Source of the DNA: Desulfosudis oleivorans
GTDB lineage: Bacteria; Desulfobacterota; Desulfobacteria; Desulfobacterales; SURF-7
DNA: 64,000 nucleotides
Assembly: GCA_020723325.1 (NCBI GenBank)
Contig: DYJD01000001.1
Location: 62,001-126,000 of the forward strand
Direction of reading: 5' to 3'
Of the stretch, positions 23,486 to 32,549 are shown piece after piece. Made by a program: the position numbers and the translations under genes. The first letter of the stretch is position 1, and each line of letters opens with the position of its first letter. The notes below the pieces were generated by a model. It was not told the origin of the DNA. It was given only the letters and a program-made list of their open reading frames with translations, and ran no database searches.

Positions 23486-24376
23486 ATGATGAAACTTGAA
23501 AAAATTTTATTTCACACCCGTTTCCGGGATATGAATGCGGAAGCACTGGCAGCTTTGATGGACTTAACCCGTGTGGGGCTGCGGGAAGTGGTGCTCACGT
23601 ATATCATTCCCCATGAAGAAGTGGCCTTTGTCCCTTACGGCGGTTACCTCAAGGAACACGAAAATGAAATCCGGCGTCAGGCGGCCGACCGTTTTGCGCC
23701 CCTAAAAGAGGTCCTTGACCGCAACCAGGTGGCTTGTACGGTGCGTATTGAAGTAGGCGCCGACAACGCCGCCATTCTTTCCGTGGCCCAGCAGGAAAAG
23801 GTTGATTTGATCGTCACCGGTCGCAAGAAGCGTACATTGCTGGAAAGAATCTATGTCGGCACCCATATTCTGGATCTGGTGCGACGCAGCCCTGTGCCCA
23901 TCCTCATGCACAAATACATGGCGGAATATGAAGTGGATGGCGAAGTGAAAACCCGCATCAACCGGCAGATATTTTCCAAGCCCATGCTGGCCACAGACTG
24001 GTCCGAGCCTTCGATGAATGCCTTGAATTTCATGATAGCTTTAAAACCGATTGTGGAGTGCGCCTTGGTGGCCCATGTGATCGGGGTTAAGATCGCCAAG
24101 GGAATGAATGCGGAAGATTTGGAGCGATTGCAGCAGGAAAGCCGGGAAAGGCTTGTTGATTATGCCCAACGCTTTAGGACGGCGGGCATGGCCGCCGACA
24201 CGTTTTTATCTTCCGGTCGAACCGCGAGTGAAATCATTCGGCTGGCCAGGGAACAGAATGCGGGCATGATCATTTTGGGACGCACCGGCAAGGACTGGCT
24301 GAATGAATATTTCATGGGTGGGGTCTCCCACAAGGTGGCTGAAATTTCAGAGCTGCCTGTGCTTTTAATTCCCTAA
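23486..24376 (+). CDS. Universal stress protein, two tandem UspA domains
   Basis: A 296-residue protein of two Usp domains (about 1-145 and 160-296). The second ends in the nucleotide-binding signature IILGRTGKDWLNEYFMGGVS; the first has the related LIVTGRKKRTLLERIYVGTH. Such tandem proteins bind ATP and are induced by stress or starvation. It follows the antiporter after nine bases, so it is probably cotranscribed and may regulate or report on that transporter, a frequent pairing. Two adjacent ATG codons are possible starts. Confidence 0.9.
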   Translation: MMKLEKILFHTRFRDMNAEALAALMDLTRVGLREVVLTYIIPHEEVAFVPYGGYLKEHENEIRRQAADRFAPLKEVLDRNQVACTVRIEVGADNAAILSVAQQEKVDLIVTGRKKRTLLERIYVGTHILDLVRRSPVPILMHKYMAEYEVDGEVKTRINRQIFSKPMLATDWSEPSMNALNFMIALKPIVECALVAHVIGVKIAKGMNAEDLERLQQESRERLVDYAQRFRTAGMAADTFLSSGRTASEIIRLAREQNAGMIILGRTGKDWLNEYFMGGVSHKVAEISELPVLLIP

Positions 24377-24410
24377 AAATCTGTTTGCGACGCAGTAATT
24401 GGAGGCTTGC

Positions 24411-25785
24411 ATGCCGACCATGGTAGAAGTCTATGGATTGGGTGCCGTTGCCCTGATTCTTTTGGTGCTGTTGTTCATCTGGTTGAAGGTCCGGCAGATC
24501 GCGGCTCAGGAGCTTCCCCAAATATTGGTGGAGGAATTGCGTCGATTCCAGGAGGATGGGGGGCGGCAGGCCCGGGATTTGCGCGAGGAGGTGGCCGCGG
24601 TTCAGGCCCGGGCCAACGAGGTGTTGGTGCGTACGGTGAATACTCTCGGGCATGAGCAGAAAGATATGCTTGAGCGGGTCCGGCAGACAGTGGACGAGAA
24701 ATTGCGCCAGGTGCTGGAGGACCAGCGCCGACATTTATTGGATGTGATTTCAGCCTTGAAGGAACTGGAAAAGGTCGAGTTGCAGGAACAGGAAAAAGCC
24801 CGGGAGATTTTGGATCAGAAATTCCGCACGATTCAGGAGAGCAATGAAAAAAAGCTGGAGGAAATGCGTAGGACCGTGGATGAAAAACTGCATGACACCC
24901 TGGAAAAACGCATCGGCGAATCCTTCAGACTGGTGAGCGAGCGCCTGGAAGCGGTGCAGCGGGGGCTGGGAGATGCAGTCCCTGGCCAACGGCGTGGGTG
25001 ATCTTAAACGCGTTCTCAGCAATGTCAAGGAACGGGGCACCTGGGGCGAATATCAATTGGGCGCGATTTTGTCGGAAATTCTTACTGTAGATCAATATGC
25101 GCGCAATGTGCGCATCAAGGAGGGCAGGGAGAGTGTGGAATACGCCGTGAAACTGCCCGGGCGGCCCCAGGAGCAGGATCAACCGGTGTGGCTGCCCATT
25201 GATTCTAAATTTCCCAGGGAAGCTTACGAGCGTCTGGTGGAAGCCTCCCGGGCCGCAGATGCGGAAGGCGTGGAATCCGCCACTGCCGAGCTGCGCCGGA
25301 CGATAATCCGTATGGCCAGGGACATCCAGGAGAAATATATCCATCCGCCTGCAAGCACGGATTTTGCCATCCTCTTTCTGCCGACAGAAGGATTATATGC
25401 CGAAGTATTACGCCAGGCCGGACTGCATGACGAATTGCAGCAGCGACATCGTGTCCTGGTTGCCGGACCCACCACCCTTTCCGCCATTCTCAACAGTTTG
25501 CGCATCGGCTTCCAGACCCTGGCCATTGAAAAACAGGCCAGTGAGGTGTGGACCGTGCTTGCGGCTGTCAAAACCGAATTCGGTAAATTCGGCGGCGTGC
25601 TGGATAAGATGAAAAAGCAGCTTTATACCGTTACCAATACCCTGGATGAGTCTGCCCAACGCACACGGGTCATGGAACGCAAATTGCGGCATGTCACCCA
25701 AATCCCCATGGATCAAGCCCGAACCATTTTAGCCCTGGAACCGGATGGTTTCAATGCAGGAAATGGTAGTGAAACCGAGGAATAG
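24411..25785 (+). pseudogene. rmuC: rmuC, DNA recombination protein, split by a frameshift near 24966
   Basis: Two adjacent frames together make one RmuC. The first (24411-25001) has an N-terminal membrane helix (LGAVALILLVLLFIWL) and a long coiled coil rich in REEV, DEKLRQ and DEKLHD heptads. The second takes over at about 24970 with MQSLANGVGDLKRVLSNVKE, RGTWGEYQLGAILSEIL and the C-terminal PVWLPIDSKFPREAYERL and LFLPTEGLYAEVL. The switch is +1 (one extra base or two missing) and lies beside a GGGGG run at 24961-24965. ATG 24411 has GGAGG five bases upstream. RmuC limits recombination at inverted repeats in E. coli. It is either an authentic frameshift or a sequencing/assembly error; both halves are otherwise well preserved, which favours a recent event or an error. 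Confidence 0.85.
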
Positions 25786-26173
25786 TCCACTTATTATAAA
25801 AATTAGAGATATTCGGTGAATTTCGAAGTTTTCAGGAGAATGCGGATTTGTTGAGAACTTGTTGATAACATTTCAGCTATTTGAAATATCAATATTTCAT
25901 TATATGAATGGGAAACAGAAACACGACAGGTACTTGCAGATCATCTGTAAATTACCCATTGATTAAGATCGGATAGGAACTGTTAATAACCCTGCGGCGG
26001 CAGCTTTAAATCAAATCAAAATCCGGTTTGACCCGAACTTTACCGATGGTTTACATGCTTTGCGAAACTCTTTTCGCTCTTTCTTTATCGTTCTTTAAAT
26101 GGAACCGGCCTGGGAACAGACCCAGGCAACGATGTTGGACACTGGGGGGGTAAGAAGGATACAGGGAGGAAGC
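25786..26173. other. 388-base intergenic region with an 18-base palindrome
   Basis: A+T-rich and without a convincing gene. A perfect palindrome, TGAAATAT-CA-ATATTTCA, lies at 25882-25899 and could be an operator. A short hairpin GCGAAA...TTTCGC with pyrimidine-rich flank lies near 26063. A promoter for the gene at 26174 presumably lies here, but no consensus pair stands out. Confidence 0.4.
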
Positions 26174-26473
26174 ATGATATCGCCGACATACGATTTTGAG
26201 CATTTTGCCAAACAAGTCAAGAACAAGGAATTTTTTGAGATTATTTCCCTTGCTGAACAGGAGGCCACCCTGGCCTGGGGCCGAACCTATCGCCGCGAGG
26301 CTGCCCAGGATGGGATTGCCATGCGCAGCATGGAATACCAGAGCAAGCTGCTGGGCCTGATCGATTATTTGCGGCACAGCATCAAACCCAAAGAAGTTGA
26401 CCAGCAGGATTTGGCGCTTTACAACCTGGTGTGTGCAAGAGCCGAGAAAAGCAAACAAAGCGCTTGTCGATGA
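26174..26473 (+). CDS. Hypothetical small soluble protein
   Basis: A 99-residue protein, MISPTYDFEHFAKQVKNKEF onward, that I do not recognise. It is charged and probably all-helical (LAEQEATLAWGRTYRREAAQ; KLLGLIDYLRHSIKP) with no signal peptide. The frame is open back to 26099, but the ATG at 26174 has a good AGGGAGGA upstream. It has its own transcript, with 388 bases upstream and 265 bases without a convincing gene downstream (26474-26738). Confidence 0.65.
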   Translation: MISPTYDFEHFAKQVKNKEFFEIISLAEQEATLAWGRTYRREAAQDGIAMRSMEYQSKLLGLIDYLRHSIKPKEVDQQDLALYNLVCARAEKSKQSACR

Positions 26474-26738
26474 TCCCAGGCCGCATCTTTAAAGTTGTTG
26501 TTGAGCTTGATTCGGAATGCCGAAACTGATAAGGGAAATCATGTTCGTGGGAAAATGTGATTCGCGGAGCGCATACTGACGTTCTGTTGTTCAGGTTAGA
26601 ATGGTTGGGCGATTGTTATATCCTGTTAGCGGATGCGGCCTGGGGCTTTTCTTTGGGAAACAGATGCATGGGCCGGAAGGTCGGGCAACTGCTATTCCAT
26701 GTTGTGCCAGATCAGGAAAAAATGAAGGAGAGGAAGTG

Positions 26739-27248
26739 ATGAATAGGACTGTTTCCATTCCACCCAAGGGCGCAGGGAGAGGCCAGCTTTTCATTTGCGC
26801 GCCGGCCGTGGTGTTTTATTTTTTACTGACCATGTGCCTTTTGACCGCAGGGTGCAGTCGGAAATATGAAAAACCAGAACATTACAAGGGTTATGATCCT
26901 TTTTCCAGCCTCGGTCCCAAAGTGGGAAGACAGATCAATTGGATTCTACAACAAATCGAGGTCACCGAAGAACAACGTGAAAAAATCACGACCAGTCTGA
27001 ACGACCTGGCCATGGAAAACGCACGGGTTACAAAAGAGTATAAAAAAATGATGGATGACCTGATGGAGGCCTTCCAATCGGAGCAGACCAGCAAAGAGTC
27101 ATTTGAAAAAATATGCGACAACAGCATCAGCCAGTTCAAGGCCTCTTCCGATCGTATGGTCATCGCCCTGGCGGTTATTTACGAGGTCCTGACACCGAGT
27201 CAGCGTGCCAAAGTGGCTGAACTCTGGAAAAAGAAAACCGAAAAATAG
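26739..27248 (+). CDS. Periplasmic lipoprotein, Spy/CpxP-like
   Basis: A 169-residue lipoprotein. The signal peptide runs FYFLLTMCLLTAGC with the lipobox Cys at about residue 37 after an unusually long polar N-terminus. The mature part is helical with two LTxxQ-like motifs, VTEEQREKITTSLNDL and LTPSQRAKVAELW, as in the Spy/CpxP/ZraP group of periplasmic chaperones and metal-stress sensors. AGGAGAGGAAG precedes the ATG; the frame is open further upstream (to 26601) but without a signal peptide. The function is inferred from the fold. It is convergent with the LOG-family gene. Confidence 0.68.
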   Translation: MNRTVSIPPKGAGRGQLFICAPAVVFYFLLTMCLLTAGCSRKYEKPEHYKGYDPFSSLGPKVGRQINWILQQIEVTEEQREKITTSLNDLAMENARVTKEYKKMMDDLMEAFQSEQTSKESFEKICDNSISQFKASSDRMVIALAVIYEVLTPSQRAKVAELWKKKTEK

Positions 27249-27265
27249 CCGGAAAAATGTAAAGT

Positions 27266-29245
27266 TCAAAATAACTGCAGCCGTTCCCGGTAGGCGTCGA
27301 TCACCACATGGGGATTGTCGGTGATGATAATATTATTCAGGATCCATGCCGGTGCCCTGCCGGCATGGACCATGGCTTCAAGCTGCCCGGCGATACCGCC
27401 CCAGAATTGGTTCCCGCCCTGGGTGTTGAACAGGATAATGGGAACACGCTCCATGATGGACAATTTCATATTGCACAGGGTGATGCCCAATTCTTCCAAA
27501 GAACCCAGCCCGCCCACATTGAAGATGGGAAAGGAAGCCACCTCAAACCATTTTTGGCGGCTGTGGCGGCAGGTGGCTTGAAAAACCTGGCAGAAATCCA
27601 CATCCGTGGTCATGGGCTGATCCGTGATTTCCAGAAAGTTCGCTCCGGAAAGAATGCCGCGTTTACGGGCCTGGGTATTGGCTTCTTCCATGACACCGCT
27701 GCCGCCGCCGGTTACGATGCCGATGCGTTTCCCCCAGAAATCCACCAGGGCATCCATAAGCGCCCCCAAACGCTGAACACCTTCTTGGGATAATTCGCTG
27801 GTTGAGCCATAAAAGGCGAACAACATGGATTTATGAAAGTCGGCAAGGCGTTCAGGGGCCACAAAATAGCCTTTGCCGTCCCTAATGGTGTGGATCATGA
27901 GGCGTTGATTCAAGCCGCAGACCCAGTAAACGTCGATTCCGAAGGTATGGTATTCTTGCAGACGATGATGGTCCTGTTCGGATAAAAAGGGACCATGCTC
28001 GGAGGAGGGTTCGAAAAAATACAGAGCACCCACAGATCCGGCACAGGCCATATTAATAATATCCCGGTGCTCCATGATATTCGGAAAGTATTTGAAAACC
28101 AGGGTGGCGCCGCGCTTATTGGCGCGCAGGTTGATTTTTGAAGTGGCATATATGTGATTGCACTTGCTTTTGGGAGAAAAATCGCGGCGGGCAGCGGTGC
28201 ATTCGGCTTTGGACACCGGGCAGACCTTTTCCGGGCCGTTTAAAAAAACGCGGGCGTCCGAAATTTTTTGGGTTCTTTTTTCGATGATCGCCACGGGCTT
28301 TTCAACATAATGGCAAAAGGCGTTGTTGTCCAGGCGCATTCTTGCTTCCAATGCCTGCATGTCTTCATAGGAAAGCGCTCGCGCCGTTTCAGCGGTGATT
28401 TTGCGCCGATCGCGCCTGGCCTGTTTCGGTTTGCCGTAGATCCGGGCGGAGATCAGTGGATTGACGATGGGATGGGTGCTGCCGTTGACGATTTCAAGAT
28501 AGATTCTTATTCCGCGGGTTTTTATGGGATCAAGCACCGTGGCCGGCAGATTCCGGCCCAGGGCATAGCCGCTTTGCAGCACTACATAATGATCATTCAA
28601 ATACATGGAGCAGGTGGTGATCACGCCTTCACCGGCCGGGATGGTCACGGCCTGAACCGGTTTCATGACCTGGTAGCGATTCAGGATTTCTCGACCGTCA
28701 TCCCGCAGCAAAATGCGGCCGAAGGTTCCGCGATCTATTCCTTTTTTTAATTCATAAATCACCTTATGGGGAGCAATAACAATACTACCGTCGCTTGAAA
28801 TTGCCGTGGAGGCGGGGAGTTTCAGTTCGGCGCGCTCAATGGCCGACATGAGCTCATCGGAAGTCAGCAGAGCCTCCGGATCGCAAAAGACCATGCGCCC
28901 CACAGGCAATCCCGCGGTAAAAAACTCCCCCAATTCAGAAAGTCCCGGATAGCCGGGGATCATGGCGTCGGCCCTTTGGATCAGCCGCAGGGTGTCTCCT
29001 TCCAGATTGTCAGCCGTTGGAGGTTCGCAAGTGATTTGAATGCCCAGGCGGGCGATCCTGGAACGTTCGCTGAAAAATACATGCTGTGGTTGCTGTTTGA
29101 GCTGCGCAATCAGATTCTGTGACAAGCCGAATTGGGTTTCAAAGGTGATGGTTTGTTCATTTGCCTCGACCACCCGGGTGATAAAGCCGTCATTGGATTG
29201 CAGCAAGCCGCGATAGGATCGATTGTCCCGTTCCATATTGGTCAT
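27266..29245 (-). CDS. Long LOG-family (lysine-decarboxylase-like) protein with large N-terminal region
   Basis: A 659-residue protein. The C-terminal part (about 470-659) is a LOG/TIGR00730 Rossmann domain with GIVTGGGSGVMEEANTQARK and NVGGLGSLEELGITLCNMKL, the nucleotide-binding motifs of cytokinin riboside 5'-monophosphate phosphoribohydrolases (PGGxGTxxE type; here GGLGSLEE). The N-terminal 450 residues match no domain I recognise. They include a cysteine set, EKVCPVSKAEC and KSKCNHIY, that might bind metal. A later start at MERDNRS is possible. There is no signal peptide. Substrate and role are unknown. Common LOG proteins are about 180-350 residues, so this is an extended form. Confidence 0.7.
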   Translation of the reverse strand: MTNMERDNRSYRGLLQSNDGFITRVVEANEQTITFETQFGLSQNLIAQLKQQPQHVFFSERSRIARLGIQITCEPPTADNLEGDTLRLIQRADAMIPGYPGLSELGEFFTAGLPVGRMVFCDPEALLTSDELMSAIERAELKLPASTAISSDGSIVIAPHKVIYELKKGIDRGTFGRILLRDDGREILNRYQVMKPVQAVTIPAGEGVITTCSMYLNDHYVVLQSGYALGRNLPATVLDPIKTRGIRIYLEIVNGSTHPIVNPLISARIYGKPKQARRDRRKITAETARALSYEDMQALEARMRLDNNAFCHYVEKPVAIIEKRTQKISDARVFLNGPEKVCPVSKAECTAARRDFSPKSKCNHIYATSKINLRANKRGATLVFKYFPNIMEHRDIINMACAGSVGALYFFEPSSEHGPFLSEQDHHRLQEYHTFGIDVYWVCGLNQRLMIHTIRDGKGYFVAPERLADFHKSMLFAFYGSTSELSQEGVQRLGALMDALVDFWGKRIGIVTGGGSGVMEEANTQARKRGILSGANFLEITDQPMTTDVDFCQVFQATCRHSRQKWFEVASFPIFNVGGLGSLEELGITLCNMKLSIMERVPIILFNTQGGNQFWGGIAGQLEAMVHAGRAPAWILNNIIITDNPHVVIDAYRERLQLF

Positions 29246-29559
29246 CTTATCTACCTTTACATGAAGAAGTTTGCATTTTTATAAAGACCATTTTAACAGC
29301 AAGTATACCTTGCTTTGGGTTTTCAGGCAACCGCCGCGAGCAGGATTCGTGCTTGGATTATAAGCGCTGTTTCACCTGTGATTTCTTCATGATCAACCGG
29401 ATATTCATTTTTTTCAGAAAAGCTGTTTTTTGCCTTTACATTTTGGCCGTAGCTTAGTAATAGGAAGTTCCGAAAACCGACCGTACCCGGTTGATAATTG
29501 CTTGCCGTACGGCTTTCCTACCATACGATAATGTGAGTTACAGCGCTCAGCGAAAAAAA
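29246..29559. other. 314-base divergent intergenic region, no gene seen
   Basis: It lies between the divergent LOG-family gene and the pseudokinase gene and must hold both promoters. It is A+T-rich in its first half. No strong promoter pair, repeat or RNA was recognised. The frame of the downstream gene is open from 29491. Confidence 0.4.
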
Positions 29560-32352
29560 ATGAATTCATTGGAAGGTCTACAGATTCTTCCCGGCATGTG
29601 TGTGGCCGAGAGATATGAAATCATCTGCGTTCTGGGCCGCGGGCTTATGTCCGTGGTGCATTTGGCCCGCGACCGCAAGACCAATCAGGCGGTGGCCCTG
29701 AAGGTCATTGCCCGGGAAGTGTCGGCAAAACCCGGGGCGTTGAATGTGATCATGCTTGGAGCCGAGACGGCCCATCAATTGAATCACAGCAATATTGTCC
29801 GGTTTTATGACCTGGAAATCTGGAACGACACGGCTTTTATTACCATGGAATACTTGGCCTGCGGCAGTTTGTCCCATCTGATGGCGGAGAGCGGCGGGCG
29901 CCTGGTCCGGAAAACCGGGTTCCTGATGTTGCGGCAAATCGCTGCGGCTTTGGATTTTGCCCATAATTCAACCCGGCCCGTGTTCCATTTGGCGCTTTCT
30001 CCTTCCAACATTCTTTTTTCCAAGAACAATCGCATTAAAATCGCTGATTTCGGCATCGCCCGCAGGATTCGGGACTTGGCAGAGCGGATATCCGAGCGGG
30101 AAGTCATGCAGAACCAGTTCTATCTGGCACCGGAGCAAATCCTGAATCAGGAGACAGGACCGCACACGGACGTATATGCCCTGGCTGCCATAGCATACGA
30201 GCTTTTTTCCGGTAAGCCGCCTTTTCAAGGTATGGATTTAAGGGCGCGCATTTTACAGCAGGAAGCTGCGCCGGTGGAAGGCCTTTCCAGGGACATCAAC
30301 CAAGCGCTGCAAGCCGGTTTGGCAAAAGATCCGGCATGTCGGCCGATCAGCGCCGGAAATTTAGTGGCCATGTTGGCCGGCGAAAAACCGGTACGTTCTT
30401 TTTCGGTGTCCAGCAGTTCTCCACCCAAAATTGTTTCGGATTTGATCCATCGACAAGCGCCTTTGGAAGCGAAGCAAGCGCCCAGCATCAATGGGGAGCG
30501 GGCCGGAACAAAAAGGAGAAGGATTCGGGTTTTATTTCTTTTTATCCTGCCGTTGCTTTTCATCCTCGGTTCGGCCGGGTTTTATATCCAGCAACGCTTT
30601 GCCGAGCATTTAACGGTTCCTGTTCCAGATGAGTTGAAGGCGACTACTGCCGTCACAGTCCTCGGCAATGGGGACGTGGGCCACTTGCCCGGGCCGAGGC
30701 CTTCCATGCCTGCGCAAAAACCGATTATCCCGGAAAACGATTCCCAGGATCAAGACGTGCTCCATGAAGCCGGGGATGAAAACAAGCCGGCGGAATCATC
30801 CGATGTTTCAGCCGGCCAAAGCAAAAGTAAGCTAACCATTACCAGTATACCCCCGGGAGGAGAAGCCTATTTGGACGGCCTAGCAAAGGGCATCACGCCT
30901 TTGACCATGGAAGCGGAAGCAGCCGGGGGACATTTGTTGAGTATTAAAATGAAAGGGTTCGATCTCTGGCAGGCCCCCATTGACCTTGCCCCGGACAAAC
31001 CCCTTCAACTGGAGATCAAGTTGACCCCCAGCATGGGGGCGATCAAGGTGGTCAGCCTTCCGGCCGGTGCCGAAGTATATATGGACGGCGCCATGGTGGG
31101 GCTTACCCCCCTGACCCTGGCCGAGGTTTCAAAAGGAAGACGGCGAGTCATGGTTCGACGGGCCGGCCATCGAAACTGGGAAACGAGTGTTGAGGTCATC
31201 CCAGGTGAAGCCGTTGAAGTGCGCGCCGATCTTCAAACGGAAACCGGGGTTCTGAATATCATCAGCACACCGGATAACGCGGATGTATCCATATCCGGCA
31301 AATCTCACGGCCGGACACCGCTGCGACTGGAGATTCCGGCCGAGGGCGGAATCAAGCTCCTGATCAGCAAAACTTGTTTTGCGCCTATCCATAAAGATGT
31401 CAGCATTTCGCCGGGTATGACCATGGAACTTTCCTTTGCGCTGCTCCCCACCTGCGGCCGTCTGATTGTCGACAGCAACCCGGCCGGTGCTGCCTGGTTT
31501 CTGGATGGTGTAGAAATGGGTAGAACTCCCGGCGAAGCCCTGGATATTCACGAAGGACGGCATAAATTTCTCTTTCAGAAGGAACAGTATAAAAACTTTC
31601 CCATGGAAGTGGAAGTGCGGGCCGGACAGGATAACCGTATCCAAGCAAAATTGGAGACCGAATTGCCTGAGCCCGGAGAAATCCGGAGTGATCCGCTCGC
31701 CAACATGGACTTTATCTGGATCCCCAAGGAGGCTGTGGATACGCCGCTAAAGGGGCAAAAACCTTTGCCTGCCATGGCGACAAAAGGCGGGGTATGGATG
31801 GGCCGCACGGAAATCACCCAGGAACAATGGTTGAACGTGATGAAAACCAATCCCTCCTTTTTCAACCGTGGCGAACAATATCCGGTGGACAATGTATCCT
31901 GGACCGAGGTTCAGGACTTCATCGGCAAACTCAATGAAAAGGGGGGAGGGAAGGTGGTTTACCGGCTTCCCACGGAAAGGGAGTGGGAATATGTGTGTCG
32001 GTTGAATGATGTCCTCAAAGATACTTTGGGGGCAGAAAGTACATTTGAAATGGCCTGGTATAAAGACAACAGTCGACGCACTTCCCATCCGGTCATGCAA
32101 AAACGAGCCGGCAGTATGGGTTTGTATGATATGCATGGGAATGTCCGCGAGTGGGTGACGGATATGGATCAGGAAGCCAAAGCCGGCCCCAAGGTCGATA
32201 GTTTACTGGATGAAAAGCAGTCCATCAGCCGCGTCACCAAAGGTGGGGGCTGGCGCCAGCCCCCCCAGGAATGCGGCTGCTCCGACCGTAAGCCAACCCC
32301 TCAGGAAACCCGCGACCATGATCTCGGCTTTCGTCTTGTGAAAGAAAAGTAA
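29560..32352 (+). CDS. Membrane pseudokinase with four PEGA repeats and a formylglycine-generating-enzyme-like domain
   Basis: A 930-residue multidomain protein. Residues 19-272 are a serine/threonine kinase fold: glycine loop LGRGLMSVV, ATP-site lysine in VALKV (48), IADFGIARR (163-165) and YLAPEQ. The catalytic loop reads HLALSPSN (143-150) where active kinases have HRDLKPSN, so the catalytic Asp and the Lys are lost. A membrane helix follows (323-342), then four extracytoplasmic PEGA repeats (about 424-488, 491-558, 562-628, 631-698) with GxTPL signatures, and an FGE-sulfatase/SUMF1 domain (about 714-928) with WMGRTEITQEQW, LPTEREWEYVC, MHGNVREWVTD and GFRLV. It probably senses or binds something in the periplasm and relays it through a non-catalytic kinase fold. 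The ATG at 29560 lacks a clear ribosome binding site; an upstream ATG lies at 29491. Confidence 0.85.
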   Translation: MNSLEGLQILPGMCVAERYEIICVLGRGLMSVVHLARDRKTNQAVALKVIAREVSAKPGALNVIMLGAETAHQLNHSNIVRFYDLEIWNDTAFITMEYLACGSLSHLMAESGGRLVRKTGFLMLRQIAAALDFAHNSTRPVFHLALSPSNILFSKNNRIKIADFGIARRIRDLAERISEREVMQNQFYLAPEQILNQETGPHTDVYALAAIAYELFSGKPPFQGMDLRARILQQEAAPVEGLSRDINQALQAGLAKDPACRPISAGNLVAMLAGEKPVRSFSVSSSSPPKIVSDLIHRQAPLEAKQAPSINGERAGTKRRRIRVLFLFILPLLFILGSAGFYIQQRFAEHLTVPVPDELKATTAVTVLGNGDVGHLPGPRPSMPAQKPIIPENDSQDQDVLHEAGDENKPAESSDVSAGQSKSKLTITSIPPGGEAYLDGLAKGITPLTMEAEAAGGHLLSIKMKGFDLWQAPIDLAPDKPLQLEIKLTPSMGAIKVVSLPAGAEVYMDGAMVGLTPLTLAEVSKGRRRVMVRRAGHRNWETSVEVIPGEAVEVRADLQTETGVLNIISTPDNADVSISGKSHGRTPLRLEIPAEGGIKLLISKTCFAPIHKDVSISPGMTMELSFALLPTCGRLIVDSNPAGAAWFLDGVEMGRTPGEALDIHEGRHKFLFQKEQYKNFPMEVEVRAGQDNRIQAKLETELPEPGEIRSDPLANMDFIWIPKEAVDTPLKGQKPLPAMATKGGVWMGRTEITQEQWLNVMKTNPSFFNRGEQYPVDNVSWTEVQDFIGKLNEKGGGKVVYRLPTEREWEYVCRLNDVLKDTLGAESTFEMAWYKDNSRRTSHPVMQKRAGSMGLYDMHGNVREWVTDMDQEAKAGPKVDSLLDEKQSISRVTKGGGWRQPPQECGCSDRKPTPQETRDHDLGFRLVKEK

Positions 32353-32361
32353 TAAAATTTC

Positions 32362-32509
32362 TTGACTTGGTTGGAAATTTTATTTACAAAACATACCATC
32401 ATCGCAGGCAAGAAGTCTGCCGGGAAAGCTGTAAATAAGTAAGTTATAAAGATAGCCAGACCACGAAGGTTCGCATCGATTGAGGATGTCGAGTTTTCGT
32501 GGTTTTTTT
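32362..32509 (+). promoter_or_regulatory. Leader of cbiMQO: promoter followed by an intrinsic terminator (attenuator or riboswitch candidate)
   Basis: TTGACT (32362-32367) and TACAAA (32385-32390) with 17-base spacing could start the transcript. About 70 bases later ACCACGAA (32460-32467) pairs with TTCGTGGT (32496-32503), enclosing a smaller hairpin, and a run of T follows to 32509. A terminator inside a leader, 40 bases before the cbiM ATG and after no gene, suggests control by attenuation. I do not recognise the aptamer; the B12-box consensus is absent apart from AGCCAG at 32454. Confidence 0.5.
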
Positions 32510-32549
32510 GTTGGCAGAAACCAAAAGGTTTGAATAAGGAGTACCTGAT

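Noticed and set aside
24961-24975. Programmed +1 frameshift in rmuC
   Set aside because: There is no slow codon or stop at the shift site and the family is not known to use frameshifting; decay or sequencing error is simpler.
26557-26739. A 60-codon open frame before the Spy-like lipoprotein gene
   Set aside because: No ribosome binding site, no recognisable motif, and it abuts the better-supported gene start at 26739.
29440-29475. tRNA-like stretch
   Set aside because: It cannot be folded into a cloverleaf and lacks the T-loop consensus.
32401-32509. Cobalamin riboswitch upstream of cbiM
   Set aside because: Only fragments such as AGCCAG and CCGGGAA are present; the leader lacks the conserved core and full B12 box. 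Kept instead as an unidentified leader, since a covariance-model scan would be decisive.
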